The position numbers and the translations under genes are program-made. A stretch of 41,105 nucleotides of DNA, taken from contig JAISZT010000045.1 of NCBI GenBank assembly GCA_031284485.1, forward strand, positions 1-41,105, in the 5' to 3' direction. Positions 22,225-31,223 of this stretch are shown one piece after another; position 1 is the first letter of the stretch, and the number at the start of each line of letters is the position of its first letter. This DNA comes from Desulfovibrio sp. GTDB lineage: Bacteria > Desulfobacterota > Desulfovibrionia > Desulfovibrionales > Desulfovibrionaceae. The notes beneath the pieces were generated by a model. The model worked only from the letters and a program-made list of their open reading frames with translations. It had not been told where the DNA came from and made no database searches.

Positions 22225-22515
22225 GTGTTTAAGGATTTTCTTAAACAGCAGCAGAGCGGCGTGGAAGCTCTGGTCACTACCGGGACTATTGGTCTGCATC
22301 TTGTCAGCGGCCCCCTGGTGGGTTTTGCCATAGGCTACGGTCTGGATTACTGGCTTGACACTGGCCCCTGGTGCAAGTTGTTGTTTTTTTTGCTTGGAAT
22401 TGTCGCCGGATTTTTGAATGTTTACCGGGACACGCGGCATCTTTTAAAAAAAATGGCCGCTGCGGATGCTCAAAACCAGCAGAAACGGAATGAAGACGAT
22501 GCTGAACAGCCCTGA
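22225..22515 (+). CDS. atpZ: AtpZ-like F0 accessory protein
   Basis: A 96-residue protein with two membrane helices (TTGTIGLHLVSGPLVGFAIG and LLFFLLGIVAGFLNVYRDT) around DYWLDTGPW, the pattern of AtpZ/AtpI-type proteins encoded ahead of ATP synthase genes, which help assemble the c-ring and may carry divalent ions. The GTG at 22225 is preferred because GGGGC precedes it; a TTG at 22177 lies upstream without a ribosome site. Its end overlaps atpI. The gene order atpZ-atpI-atpB-atpE matches the separate F0 cluster known in Desulfovibrio vulgaris. Confidence 0.85.
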   Translation: MFKDFLKQQQSGVEALVTTGTIGLHLVSGPLVGFAIGYGLDYWLDTGPWCKLLFFLLGIVAGFLNVYRDTRHLLKKMAAADAQNQQKRNEDDAEQP

Positions 22516-22948
22516 AACCGGATACAGCGCCGGGCATACGCCGCTGCACGTCCTTGACGCCTGGCTTTGCCGGCGGGGCATAGGGCATCCGGTGGTTCTT
22601 CCTGTGGTGCGCAACGAACTGTTGCTGACGTTTTTTTTCCTGCTGGGCGGCGGCCTTGTGTTTTCCCTGACGACCTGGTTTTTCTGGTTTGGCGTGGGCG
22701 CCGGCGTTATGGCGATGACCTTTTGGGGGCTGGCCCGTTTTTTTTTGCGCGCGGGATTTGCCGGGTACACGTACGGCCTGCTGTTTTCCGTGCTGTTGCG
22801 CTGGAGCGCCAGGCTGGTCATGCTGGGCGCGGTGCTGTACGTGGCTCTGGTTATTTGTAAAGCCCAGCCATCCGCCATTCTGGGCGGTCTGACGGCGGGC
22901 GTTGTTGCGGCGTTTGTCACCTTTGCCCTGGTCAGGCAGCGGGTGTAG
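22490..22948 (+). CDS. atpI: ATP synthase subunit I-like membrane protein
   Basis: About 152 residues with four predicted membrane helices (LLLTFFFLLGGGLVFSLTT, FWFGVGAGVMAMTFWGLARF, LVMLGAVLYVALVI, AILGGLTAGVVAAFVTFAL). It occupies the place of AtpI between atpZ and atpB, and sequence conservation in this family is low, so the call leans on position. Two starts are possible, ATG 22490 (overlapping atpZ by 26 bases) and ATG 22499; neither has a strong ribosome site, which suggests translation coupled to atpZ. Expected role: c-ring assembly helper. Confidence 0.75.
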   Translation: MKTMLNSPETGYSAGHTPLHVLDAWLCRRGIGHPVVLPVVRNELLLTFFFLLGGGLVFSLTTWFFWFGVGAGVMAMTFWGLARFFLRAGFAGYTYGLLFSVLLRWSARLVMLGAVLYVALVICKAQPSAILGGLTAGVVAAFVTFALVRQRV

Positions 22949-22985
22949 TTCTTGAAGTGACGCATTAATTCAGGAGGCATGACTC

Positions 22986-23693
22986 ATGGCAGGTGGTTTG
23001 CCGCATCCGGTATTGATTTCCACTTTTTTGGGCATGGACGAGATCACCATCGGCGGACGCGTGGTGGAATTCAAACATGTTTTTTATTCCTGGGTTTGCA
23101 TGGCCGCGCTGTTTTCCGTCGCCTGGATTCTTCGGCGGCGGCTGACAATGGTGCCGGGAGGTCTGCAAAATTTCTTTGAGGCGCTCATCGACGCCATAGA
23201 AAAATTTGTCTGCGCCACCATGGGCGAAGCAACGGGGAAAAACTATACGCCGCTTCTCGCCGGCATGTTCATTTATATTTTCAGTATGAACCTTATGGGG
23301 CTGATTCCCGGTTTTGACGCGCCCACGGCCAATCTCAACACCACCGTCTGCATGGCCCTGTTCGTTTTTGCGCTATACAACGCCATAGGTCTGATACACT
23401 GGAAAACCCATTACATCCATCAATTCACCGGGCCGTCAAAAGCTCTTATTCCACTGATGCTGCCGCTTGAACTGGTTTCGCATCTTGCCCGTCCCCTGTC
23501 GCTGTCCCTGCGACTTTTCGGCAACATCAGGGGCGAGGAAATCGTCATGATTCTTTTTTTCGTCATGGCGCCGCTTTTGGGCACGCTTCCTATCTATGTT
23601 CTCTTCCTTCTGGGCAAAACCATGCAGGCCTTTGTGTTCTTCATGTTGACCATGCTCTACATCAAGAGCGCCCTGGAAGGTCCGGAGCATTAA
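22986..23693 (+). CDS. atpB: ATP synthase F0 subunit a
   Basis: The 235-residue stator subunit forming the ion half-channels against the c-ring. Hallmarks: [29 protein letters not shown], and the essential arginine in [17 protein letters not shown], followed by the C-terminal helix pair ([22 protein letters not shown]). CAGGAGGC precedes the ATG closely. It follows atpI by 37 bp and precedes atpE by 60 bp, in one operon. The b, delta and F1 genes are not in this window. Confidence 0.97.
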   Translation: MAGGLPHPVLISTFLGMDEITIGGRVVEFKHVFYSWVCMAALFSVAWILRRRLTMVPGGLQNFFEALIDAIEKFVCATMGEATGKNYTPLLAGMFIYIFSMNLMGLIPGFDAPTANLNTTVCMALFVFALYNAIGLIHWKTHYIHQFTGPSKALIPLMLPLELVSHLARPLSLSLRLFGNIRGEEIVMILFFVMAPLLGTLPIYVLFLLGKTMQAFVFFMLTMLYIKSALEGPEH

Positions 23694-24083
<390 letters not shown>

Positions 24084-24098
24084 GCAATATGCGACGAA

Positions 24099-24126
24099 GG
24101 GGGAGGCGTCGCCTCCCCCTTTTTTT
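24099..24126 (+). terminator. Rho-independent terminator after atpE
   Basis: Perfect 9-bp stem GGGGGAGGC (24099-24107) / GCCTCCCCC (24111-24119), 3-base loop, then seven T. It ends the atpZIBE operon just before cobS, whose ATG is 20 bases further on. Confidence 0.95.
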
Positions 24127-24146
24127 ATCCTGAGGCGAATGCCGCC

Positions 24147-24923
24147 ATGACAGCCGGACAAAACTGCCGCCATTTTTTGGACGCCCTGTCTTTTTTGACG
24201 CGCCTCGTCCCGCCGCGCCCCATATCCCTTGCCGCCTGCGTGCCGTGGTTCGCGCCGGCCGGGCTACTGCTGGGTTTTGTGCTCACGCTTGTGACCGTGC
24301 CTGTCTTCGCCTGGATTGTTTTCTGGTCTTCTGTTTCCGGCAGCGCGCTGCTGGCCGCATTGCCGGCAGCCTGGATATGGCTTTGCCTGGAAATCCTGAT
24401 GACACGCGCCCTGCACTGGGACGGGCTGGCCGATCTGGCCGACGCCTGCGGCAGCGCCGCTTCCGGCCAACGCTTTTGGGAAGTTTTGCGCGACAGCCGC
24501 CTCGGGGCTTTTGGCGCGCTGGCCTTGTTGCTGGTTTTTTGCGGACAATGGGCGGCGCTTTGTCTGCATCTGGCGGCCTGGCATTGGCTTGTGCCGGTTC
24601 TGGCCCCCGCCTGGGGGCGCGCCTGCTCCGTATGGCTTGCCTGCGGCGCGTCCGCGCATGATCCCGGCTCACTGGGCGGCCTCGCCCTTGCGGGAGCCAG
24701 CAAACGCCTGTCGCGTCTTCACTGGGGCGCCGCCCTGCTGTGCCTTGCCGTACTCTGCGCCCTTGGCCTGCATGTGTGGCAGGCGCTTGTCCTGCTGATC
24801 GGGCAATACTGGATGCTGCGGCAACTGGCCGGGATCGCCCGCAAACAGGGCGGTCTTTCCGGCGATTTTCTCGGCGCGGGCATTGAAACCGGGCAGTTGT
24901 GGTTTTTACTGGCAACGCTGTAA
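24147..24923 (+). CDS. cobS: Adenosylcobinamide-GDP ribazoletransferase (cobalamin synthase)
   Basis: Joins adenosylcobinamide-GDP to alpha-ribazole, the last main step of cobalamin (B12) assembly, in the inner membrane. The 258-residue protein is rich in membrane helices and has the family motif ALHWDGLADLADACGS near residue 90 and RDSRLGAFGALAL, plus the C-terminal GGLSGDFLGAGIETGQ. The ATG at 24147 follows CTGAGGCGAATGCCGCC, a weak site. No other cob gene is adjacent; it follows the atpE terminator and so should have its own promoter or read-through. Confidence 0.93.
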   Translation: MTAGQNCRHFLDALSFLTRLVPPRPISLAACVPWFAPAGLLLGFVLTLVTVPVFAWIVFWSSVSGSALLAALPAAWIWLCLEILMTRALHWDGLADLADACGSAASGQRFWEVLRDSRLGAFGALALLLVFCGQWAALCLHLAAWHWLVPVLAPAWGRACSVWLACGASAHDPGSLGGLALAGASKRLSRLHWGAALLCLAVLCALGLHVWQALVLLIGQYWMLRQLAGIARKQGGLSGDFLGAGIETGQLWFLLATL

Positions 24924-25005
24924 CGACCTTGCCATCCGCCGTGATCCCGTATAAGCATAGCGCAGAGTGTTCAATCATCCCCCGTTAACAATTCAGGAGG
25001 AGCTT

Positions 25006-25584
25006 ATGGACTTTAAGGAACTTGTGGAAGCGGCCCGCACCTGCCGCCGCTTTGAGGAAGACAAACCCTTGAGCGTGGCTGATCTTGAATGGCTGGTCGG
25101 TTGCGCCCGCCTGGCGCCTTCCGGAATGAACGCGCAGGTGTTGCGCTACATTCTTGTCGGTAAAGGTGAAACGCTGGACAAACTCTTTCCGCTGTCGCGC
25201 TGGGGCGGCGCGCTTAAAGACTGGGGCGGGCCGCACCCCGGCGAAAGGCCGACGGCCTTTATCGCCCTGCTCCTGCCCGAAAAAGCGACGGAGCTGATGT
25301 GCTTTGACGCCGGCATAGCCGCCCAGACGGTGCAGCTTGCAGCTACAAGCAAGGGCTGGGGCTGCTGCATCATCAAGACTTTTGATCATGCCGGAGCCGC
25401 CGCCCTGCTCAAGATTCCGGCGGGGATGCAGATACCTCTGCTGCTGGGTCTTGGTGCGGCAAAGGAAAAACGCGTGATCGCGCCCATGCCCGCTGACGGC
25501 TCCTTCAAGTATTGGCGCGATGCGGACGGTGTGCACCATGTGCCCAAACGCGACCTTAAAGAACTTGTCGTCGCGCGGTATTAG
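25006..25584 (+). CDS. Nitroreductase-family flavoprotein
   Basis: 192 residues with a nitroreductase-like FMN fold: ARTCRRFEEDKPLSVADLEWL (FMN phosphate arginines), ARLAPSGMNAQVLRYILVG, FDAGIAAQTVQLAATSKGWG and LLLGLGAAKE. These enzymes reduce nitro compounds, quinones or flavins with NAD(P)H; the substrate cannot be told. AGGAGGAGCTT sits before the ATG. The stop codon is the first bases of the hairpin cluster at 25584-25802. Confidence 0.85.
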   Translation: MDFKELVEAARTCRRFEEDKPLSVADLEWLVGCARLAPSGMNAQVLRYILVGKGETLDKLFPLSRWGGALKDWGGPHPGERPTAFIALLLPEKATELMCFDAGIAAQTVQLAATSKGWGCCIIKTFDHAGAAALLKIPAGMQIPLLLGLGAAKEKRVIAPMPADGSFKYWRDADGVHHVPKRDLKELVVARY

Positions 25585-25802
25585 GGCAGTTCAACTTTGA
25601 AAAAGTGTAACTGCCCTCACTGCCCGTCAGGGCAGTGCGCCGCGATACGCGGCGCAGATTTTGGAAAAAACCGCGTTTTTTTCCAAAATGACCGTAATGA
25701 AATTGAACAATTTCATTACGAAAGTGCTATAAAAAACAACTCCCGGATTCTCCCGTTATCCGCAATACGCGCGCTGCCGCGAATACGGGCGAATCCGGAG
25801 TT
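25584..25802. repeat. Cluster of six consecutive hairpin-forming inverted repeats
   Basis: Nearly every base between the nitroreductase stop and the glycosyltransferase start lies in a stem. H1: GGGCAGTT/AACTGCCC, 25584-25616, with an inner ACTTT/AAAGT stem. H2: CACTGCCC/GGGCAGTG, 25618-25637. H3: GCGCCGCG/CGCGGCGC, 25637-25655. H4: ATTTTGGAAAAAA/TTTTTTCCAAAAT, 25658-25689. H5: CGTAATGAAATTG/CAATTTCATTACG, 25693-25720. H6: a longer imperfect stem, 25738-25802, whose outer arms are AACTCC and GGAGTT. H6 covers the GGAG that would serve the next gene. The function is unknown; see findings. Confidence 0.85.
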
Positions 25803-25811
25803 GGCGCGGCC

Positions 25812-26825
25812 ATGCCCAAGCCGGTTCCGGTACTGAACGTCACCATCCCGGTGTACAACCGTTTTCGTCTGACGCAGCGGACCCTGCTGTCCTTGCGCCG
25901 TTGCGTGCAGACCATCCCCTTTGTCGTCACCGTGGTGGACAACGGCAGCGACAAGGCGCTCGGGCAGCGGCTGCTCGAATTTCATAAAACAGGCATCATC
26001 GACCATCTTTTCCGCCTGCCCCGCAATATGGGCATAGCCGTGGCCGCAAACATCGGCTGGCGGATGGTGGGCGCCCCGTATTATATGAAACTGGATAACG
26101 ACATTGAAATTCTTGATCCGCAATTACTGTCCAAACTGTTCCGCCTCTGGTCTTATGGAAAACCACTGTCCACCCTTTCGCCGCTGTGGGAAGACCGCAA
26201 ACACATACTGGAGCAGGACGACGCCGTCAAAACGCCCGATGGGGCGCTGGGCGTTGATTCCACCATCACCAACGGAGCCGGGGCGGGCATACTGATTCCC
26301 AGACCTCTTTCTGAAATACTCGGCCTGTGGAACGAGGACTATGGACTTTACGGGGCTGAGGACGGCGACTACGGCTTGCGCATGAAATGCGCCGGATTTC
26401 CCCAATATCTGTATCTGGCGACAAATCTGACCGCACATATGGGCGTGAAGGAGTCCTTTGAGGATGCCGGCCTGAGCCAGGCGCACAAAAAAGTGGAGCA
26501 TCGCAAACTCTTTGTTGATTCGGAAGGGGACCCCGGTCTGTTCAAAATCAATCATTATCTTTTTGACATGTGTATCCGCGCCTGGAAAACCCCCTTGCGC
26601 TATGAAATAACGGACATAGGCGCAGACTGCCTGGTTCGGCTTAAAGAGCGCGCGGCCTACAGGGAGTTTCGCGCGGCGCTGGAACGGTGCAGAATTCTCA
26701 TAAACACGAGGCGCAGGAAGAAGGGAGCCAACGCCATATGCGACGGCGACTTTATCGAAGACCTGAAAAATATCATGCGCGCCTGCGGGGAAGGCTGCGA
26801 TTCCGCTCTGCCGAAGCAGGGCTGA
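25812..26825 (+). CDS. Family 2 glycosyltransferase
   Basis: 337 residues. The N-terminal GT-A domain shows LNVTIPVYNRFRLTQRTLLSL, VVDNGSD, NMGIAVAANIGW and the metal/nucleotide-binding KLDNDIEI (D-x-D type), and a later acceptor-side EDYGLYGAEDGDYGLRMKCAG. It transfers a sugar from a nucleotide sugar, probably to surface polysaccharide or a lipid acceptor; donor and acceptor are unknown. No other glycan gene is adjacent, so it is an orphan. The GGAG at 25797-25800 lies in the arm of the last hairpin of the upstream cluster, so translation may depend on that structure opening. Confidence 0.88.
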   Translation: MPKPVPVLNVTIPVYNRFRLTQRTLLSLRRCVQTIPFVVTVVDNGSDKALGQRLLEFHKTGIIDHLFRLPRNMGIAVAANIGWRMVGAPYYMKLDNDIEILDPQLLSKLFRLWSYGKPLSTLSPLWEDRKHILEQDDAVKTPDGALGVDSTITNGAGAGILIPRPLSEILGLWNEDYGLYGAEDGDYGLRMKCAGFPQYLYLATNLTAHMGVKESFEDAGLSQAHKKVEHRKLFVDSEGDPGLFKINHYLFDMCIRAWKTPLRYEITDIGADCLVRLKERAAYREFRAALERCRILINTRRRKKGANAICDGDFIEDLKNIMRACGEGCDSALPKQG

Positions 26826-26846
26826 CGCGGCAGGCAGGGGGACGGC

Positions 26847-27773
26847 TCAGGGCAGACGCAGTATCCTCCGCGCGTTCCCGTACATGATTTTTCTGCGCGC
26901 TTCGTCGCTCAGCGCAAAGGATTTATAGGCGTCAAGGGCGTCGGCCAACTCCACGAAAGGATGGGCGCTGGCAAACACCACCTTGTCGCTGATCGTCGTT
27001 TGCATGGCCTGCACGTACACGTCCACCATGGGCGCTCGCTCGTATTCCGATATGTCCAGATACACGTTGGCGTTACGCTGGCATGTGTATATGGCTTCAT
27101 TGACAAAGGGATAGCCCCCGTGGCTCATGACAAGCGTGAGTTCCGGGAAATCGCGCGCCACGACATCCACATGGCGCGGATCAGCGTAGTCCAGCACAGC
27201 GCCGGGAACCTGCGGCGGCGGGGCCATGGTGATGAACACAGGGATATCAAGCTCGCAGCACTTGCTGTACAGCGGATAAAAACGCGCCTCGCAGGCCGGA
27301 AGGTGCGCCAGATACGGATCAACGGCGATGCCCTTCATGCCGTATTCGTTCACGGCGCGCTCAATTTCCCGCACCGCGTCCATTTTTTTGTGCGGATCAA
27401 TACCCCAGAAACCCACAAATTTTTCAGGACAGGCGCGGCAAAACTCCAGCACGCTCTTGTTGTTGGCCGGAAAACCGTAGGTCGTTTCGCAGTCGCGGCC
27501 TGTTATCACGGCCAGTTCCACGCAAAGCCGGTCAAGATCTTCCACTATCTCGGGCAAGGATTGGCTTTTGCGCTTGTCAAAGCCGATCACCTTGCAGGCC
27601 GCCTTGAACATGGCGCTGTTTTTTATGCCGTTGATAATTTCCGGCGTGTTGGGACGGAAACGGAAATCAATGATTTTCAGATCACAGGCATCAGCTTCGG
27701 GACGGGCATCACGCAATTGCGCCATACGGGTGCGGAAATCAACAGCGTTCATGTCACAGGTTTCCATTTGCAT
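26847..27773 (-). CDS. Amidohydrolase-2 family protein in the TRAP operon
   Basis: About 308 residues of the amidohydrolase-related (PF04909-type) TIM-barrel family, which includes decarboxylases, hydratases and lactonases. Visible are IIDFRFRPNTPE (where many members have H-x-H, here F-R-F-R), GFWGIDPH, GMKGIAVDPYLAH, IPVFITMAPP, LVMSHGGYP (metal His), NVYLDIS and FASAHPF (usually G-S/T-D). The changed first motif suggests altered metal binding or chemistry. It is the last gene of the dctP-dctQM operon, 13 bp after dctQM, so it may act on the imported compound or a relative. ATGs at 27773, 27767 and 27752 are all possible; none has a strong ribosome site. The function is unknown. Confidence 0.75.
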   Translation of the reverse strand: MQMETCDMNAVDFRTRMAQLRDARPEADACDLKIIDFRFRPNTPEIINGIKNSAMFKAACKVIGFDKRKSQSLPEIVEDLDRLCVELAVITGRDCETTYGFPANNKSVLEFCRACPEKFVGFWGIDPHKKMDAVREIERAVNEYGMKGIAVDPYLAHLPACEARFYPLYSKCCELDIPVFITMAPPPQVPGAVLDYADPRHVDVVARDFPELTLVMSHGGYPFVNEAIYTCQRNANVYLDISEYERAPMVDVYVQAMQTTISDKVVFASAHPFVELADALDAYKSFALSDEARRKIMYGNARRILRLP

Positions 27774-27786
27774 AACGGTGAAGCGG

Positions 27787-29679
27787 CTATTTGGCGCCGC
27801 CCAGGAAAAACAGGGGCACTTCCGGCACATAGGTGATAAGCAGCAGCACAAGAATCATCAGCCCTATCATGGGCAGGGCGGTACGCGCCAGGTCTTCTAT
27901 CTTCGCATGGGAAACGCCGCTGGCCACAAAAAGATTGACGCCTACCGGCGGCGTGACAAAACCGATAGCCAGATTGACCACCATGATGATGCCGAAATGC
28001 AGCGGAGAAACGCCGACGCCGACGACAACAGGCAGCAGAATGGGCGTCAGGATGACAATGGCCGCCAACGCTTCCATAAAAACGCCCACAATAAGCAACA
28101 GTATGTTGATAAGCAGCAGCACGGCGAACTTGCTGCTGGTAAAGCCCAGGATGGCGCGCGCGATGGAACCCGGCACGTCCTCAATGGTCATGATGTTGCC
28201 GAACAGGGTGGCCATGGCCATGAGCACTATAATAATAGCCGATGTTTCGCAGGATTCCACACAGCAGTTGAGCATGGATCGCAAGTTCAGTTCCCTGTAA
28301 ACGAACAAACCCACGACAAGGCCGTAAAAAGCGGCTACGGCGGCGGCTTCGGTAGGCGTCATAAACCCGCCGTATATACCGCCGAGCACAATGACAGGAA
28401 CCATGAGCGCCCATTTGGCGTTCCACATGGCGCGGCCCACGGTGGCCGCGCTGCGGTGGCGTTTTTCGCCCCGCCAGTTGCGGGCGCGGGAATAGAAAAA
28501 ACTGTAGACCATGAGCACAAAGCCGATGAGCAGCCCCGGCATGATGCCGCCGATAAACAGATCCCCAATGGACACTTGGGCGGAAACGCCATAGACCACA
28601 AAAGGATTGCTCGGCGGGATCATGACGCCAAGGGCTCCGGCGGCCGCCACGAGCGCGCCGGCAAAAAGCTTGTCGTAGCCCCGCTCGATCATGGCCGGGA
28701 TGGTAAGGGAGCCGATAGCCGCGACAGTGGCCGGCCCGGAGCCGCTGATAGCCCCAAAAAACATGCAGGTGGCAACGGTGGTGAGCGCCATGCCGCCATA
28801 CAGCCCGCCCAGCATTTCGTCGGCGAGTGAAAGCAGGCGGTGCGACAAGCCGCCGGCCCCCATAAAAACGCCCGCCGCGATAAAGAAGGGGATGGCCATA
28901 ATGGGAAAGTTGTCTATGGAGGTAAAGGAGGTCTGGGCCAGATATTCGATCGGCAGGGTGTCCGCGCAGATGACCGTGGCAAGCGTGGACAGGCCCAGAG
29001 AAATGGCGATGGGCACGCCAAGCAGGCAAAGAACCGCAAAATACCCGAACAGCACGGGCAGCGGCTCAATATAGTCGGTGACAACCATTGGTATCGCCAG
29101 CAAGGCTGTGCACGCGACAGCCGCCAGACTGTCCTTTATGCCGCAAAGGCGGACTTGCGCGTACAATCCCTGGAGCAGCCTCAGGCTCATAAGGCCAAAA
29201 CCCAGCGGCAGCACAAGATACGGAATAATATAGGGGATGCCGAGGGCCGTGGTGTGCTGGGGGTATTTCAGCAGGCGCTCGATCTGCGTCCAGCCCATGC
29301 AGCACACTGTGAGGGTGAGGGTAAGAAAACAGATCTCGACGACAATCCAACTGGCATCCTGGCAGCGTTTGGGCAAACGGTCATACAGAATGTCCACCCG
29401 GATGCTGGAGCGTTTTTTGACGGCTACGGAAAGCGCCAGATAGGATATGTATATAAAAATATAGCGGGAAAGTTCTTCAGTCCATACCGCCGCTCCGACG
29501 CTGCCGGAAAAATATGTGACCAGATACCGGTAAACTGTCTGAAATGTAATGAAAAAGATGATGGAGAGCAGGCCGGCAACCAGAAAAATTTTTTCAAAAT
29601 TATTATCCAGCCAGCCAGTCCAGCCACGCGAAGAAGGCATTTTGCCGAACGCAGCGTCGCTTGCGCCAGTCTGATCCAT
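27787..29679 (-). CDS. TRAP transporter, fused small and large membrane subunits (DctQM)
   Basis: 630 residues. The first ~190 form the four-helix DctQ part (FEKIFLVAGLLSIIFFITFQ, WTEELSRYIFIYISYLALS), joined to a DctM part with about twelve helices and its repeats (GVPIAISLGLSTL, IPFFIAAGVFMG, GGMALTTVATCMFFGAISGS, GALGVMIPPSNPFVVYG, MTPTEAAAVAAFYGLVVG, GFVTPPVGVNLFVASG). It imports a small organic anion with Na+ or H+, handed over by DctP. Placement divergent from islA and use of like promoters make isethionate the likely substrate. GGAGGG lies 7 bases before the ATG at 29679, so the ATG at 29694 is rejected. Confidence 0.93.
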   Translation of the reverse strand: MDQTGASDAAFGKMPSSRGWTGWLDNNFEKIFLVAGLLSIIFFITFQTVYRYLVTYFSGSVGAAVWTEELSRYIFIYISYLALSVAVKKRSSIRVDILYDRLPKRCQDASWIVVEICFLTLTLTVCCMGWTQIERLLKYPQHTTALGIPYIIPYLVLPLGFGLMSLRLLQGLYAQVRLCGIKDSLAAVACTALLAIPMVVTDYIEPLPVLFGYFAVLCLLGVPIAISLGLSTLATVICADTLPIEYLAQTSFTSIDNFPIMAIPFFIAAGVFMGAGGLSHRLLSLADEMLGGLYGGMALTTVATCMFFGAISGSGPATVAAIGSLTIPAMIERGYDKLFAGALVAAAGALGVMIPPSNPFVVYGVSAQVSIGDLFIGGIMPGLLIGFVLMVYSFFYSRARNWRGEKRHRSAATVGRAMWNAKWALMVPVIVLGGIYGGFMTPTEAAAVAAFYGLVVGLFVYRELNLRSMLNCCVESCETSAIIIVLMAMATLFGNIMTIEDVPGSIARAILGFTSSKFAVLLLINILLLIVGVFMEALAAIVILTPILLPVVVGVGVSPLHFGIIMVVNLAIGFVTPPVGVNLFVASGVSHAKIEDLARTALPMIGLMILVLLLITYVPEVPLFFLGGAK

Positions 29680-29701
29680 ATGGCTACCCTCCATTGTTTA
29701 T

Positions 29702-29731
29702 GTTCCCCGGCGGCCTGCGCCGCCGGGGAAC
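29702..29731. promoter_or_regulatory. Intercistronic hairpin between dctP and dctQM
   Basis: Perfect 13-bp GC-rich stem (29702-29714 with 29719-29731) and 4-base loop, 8 bases after the dctP stop and 23 before the dctQM start. No T-run. Such hairpins after binding-protein genes often protect the upstream mRNA and give more binding protein than permease; that role is inferred. Confidence 0.65.
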
Positions 29732-29739
29732 GCATGGCA

Positions 29740-30783
<1,044 letters not shown>

Positions 30784-30813
30784 TTAAATACCCATCCTAC
30801 AGACTTCGTATGT

Positions 30814-30829
30814 TGCACAATATGTGCCA
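30814..30829 (-). promoter_or_regulatory. Sigma-54 (-24/-12) promoter for dctP-dctQM-amidohydrolase
   Basis: On the minus strand TGGCACATATTGTGCA has GG-N10-GC spacing and the full TGGCAC half. Predicted start of transcription is about 30803, giving a 50-base leader to dctP. The box also contains GCAC-N5-GTGC dyad symmetry. Confidence 0.75.
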
Positions 30830-30928
30830 TGCGGCCGGAAGAAAAACCTCCTGGGCGCTTAATATATTTTTATAATTTCAGTATGATATAATAATAAATT
30901 TTATGGTCATTTTAGGTGGGAATAATAT

Positions 30929-31065
30929 GGTGCAAATATGCAACATGTCGTATCTCTCCAGTGGAACGACAGGGCATATTGTGTGCTGTATCCCTGCAAT
31001 GCGGGCAGTCGCAAATACGCGACTTTTATTTTGCGAATGGCTCCTGAATGATGCAATTTTGCGTC
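30929..31065. promoter_or_regulatory. Three related 16-bp dyads, candidate activator-binding sites
   Basis: GGTGCAAATATGCAAC (30929-30944), GTCGCAAATACGCGAC (31008-31023) and GATGCAATTTTGCGTC (31050-31065) share the form GNNGCAAWTWYGCRNC with two-fold symmetry. From the predicted islA start (31164) their centres lie near -228, -149 and -107. From the predicted dctP start (30803) they lie near -134, -213 and -255. These distances suit enhancers for a sigma-54 activator, most simply the product of the gene at 36528. Confidence 0.6.
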
Positions 31066-31118
31066 ATTTGCCCCCGTGTGCCCGGCATACAAAAAAATGC
31101 CGACATTTTGATAAAAAA

Positions 31119-31131
31119 AATCAATTTATTA
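31119..31131 (+). promoter_or_regulatory. IHF-type site upstream of the islA promoter
   Basis: AATCAATTTATTA matches the IHF consensus WATCAANNNNTTR at every fixed position. It lies between the candidate activator sites and the -24 box, where IHF bends DNA to bring a sigma-54 activator to the polymerase. Confidence 0.6.
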
Positions 31132-31137
31132 TCAACG

Positions 31138-31153
31138 TGGCACGAAGTATGCT
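31138..31153 (+). promoter_or_regulatory. Sigma-54 (-24/-12) promoter for islA-islB
   Basis: TGGCACGAAGTATGCT has GG-N10-GC spacing and the full TGGCACG half; the -12 half is ATGCT instead of TTGCT. Predicted start is about 31164, leaving a 60-base leader before islA with AGAGAGGAGAC as ribosome site. Confidence 0.8.
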
Positions 31154-31223
31154 GTTTACCGTTCAGGCCACCTGCAAAGGGCGATGGAAGAACAATGCAC
31201 AGTTAAAGAGAGGAGACAGAACC

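Noticed and set aside
25584..25802. CRISPR array
   Set aside because: The hairpins differ in sequence and length and have no constant repeat or regular spacers; no cas gene is present.
30903..31223. N-terminal extension of islA by about 107 codons
   Set aside because: The stretch contains the sigma-54 promoter and dyads, and the 831-residue form places Arg189, Trp374 and Cys468 at their known positions.
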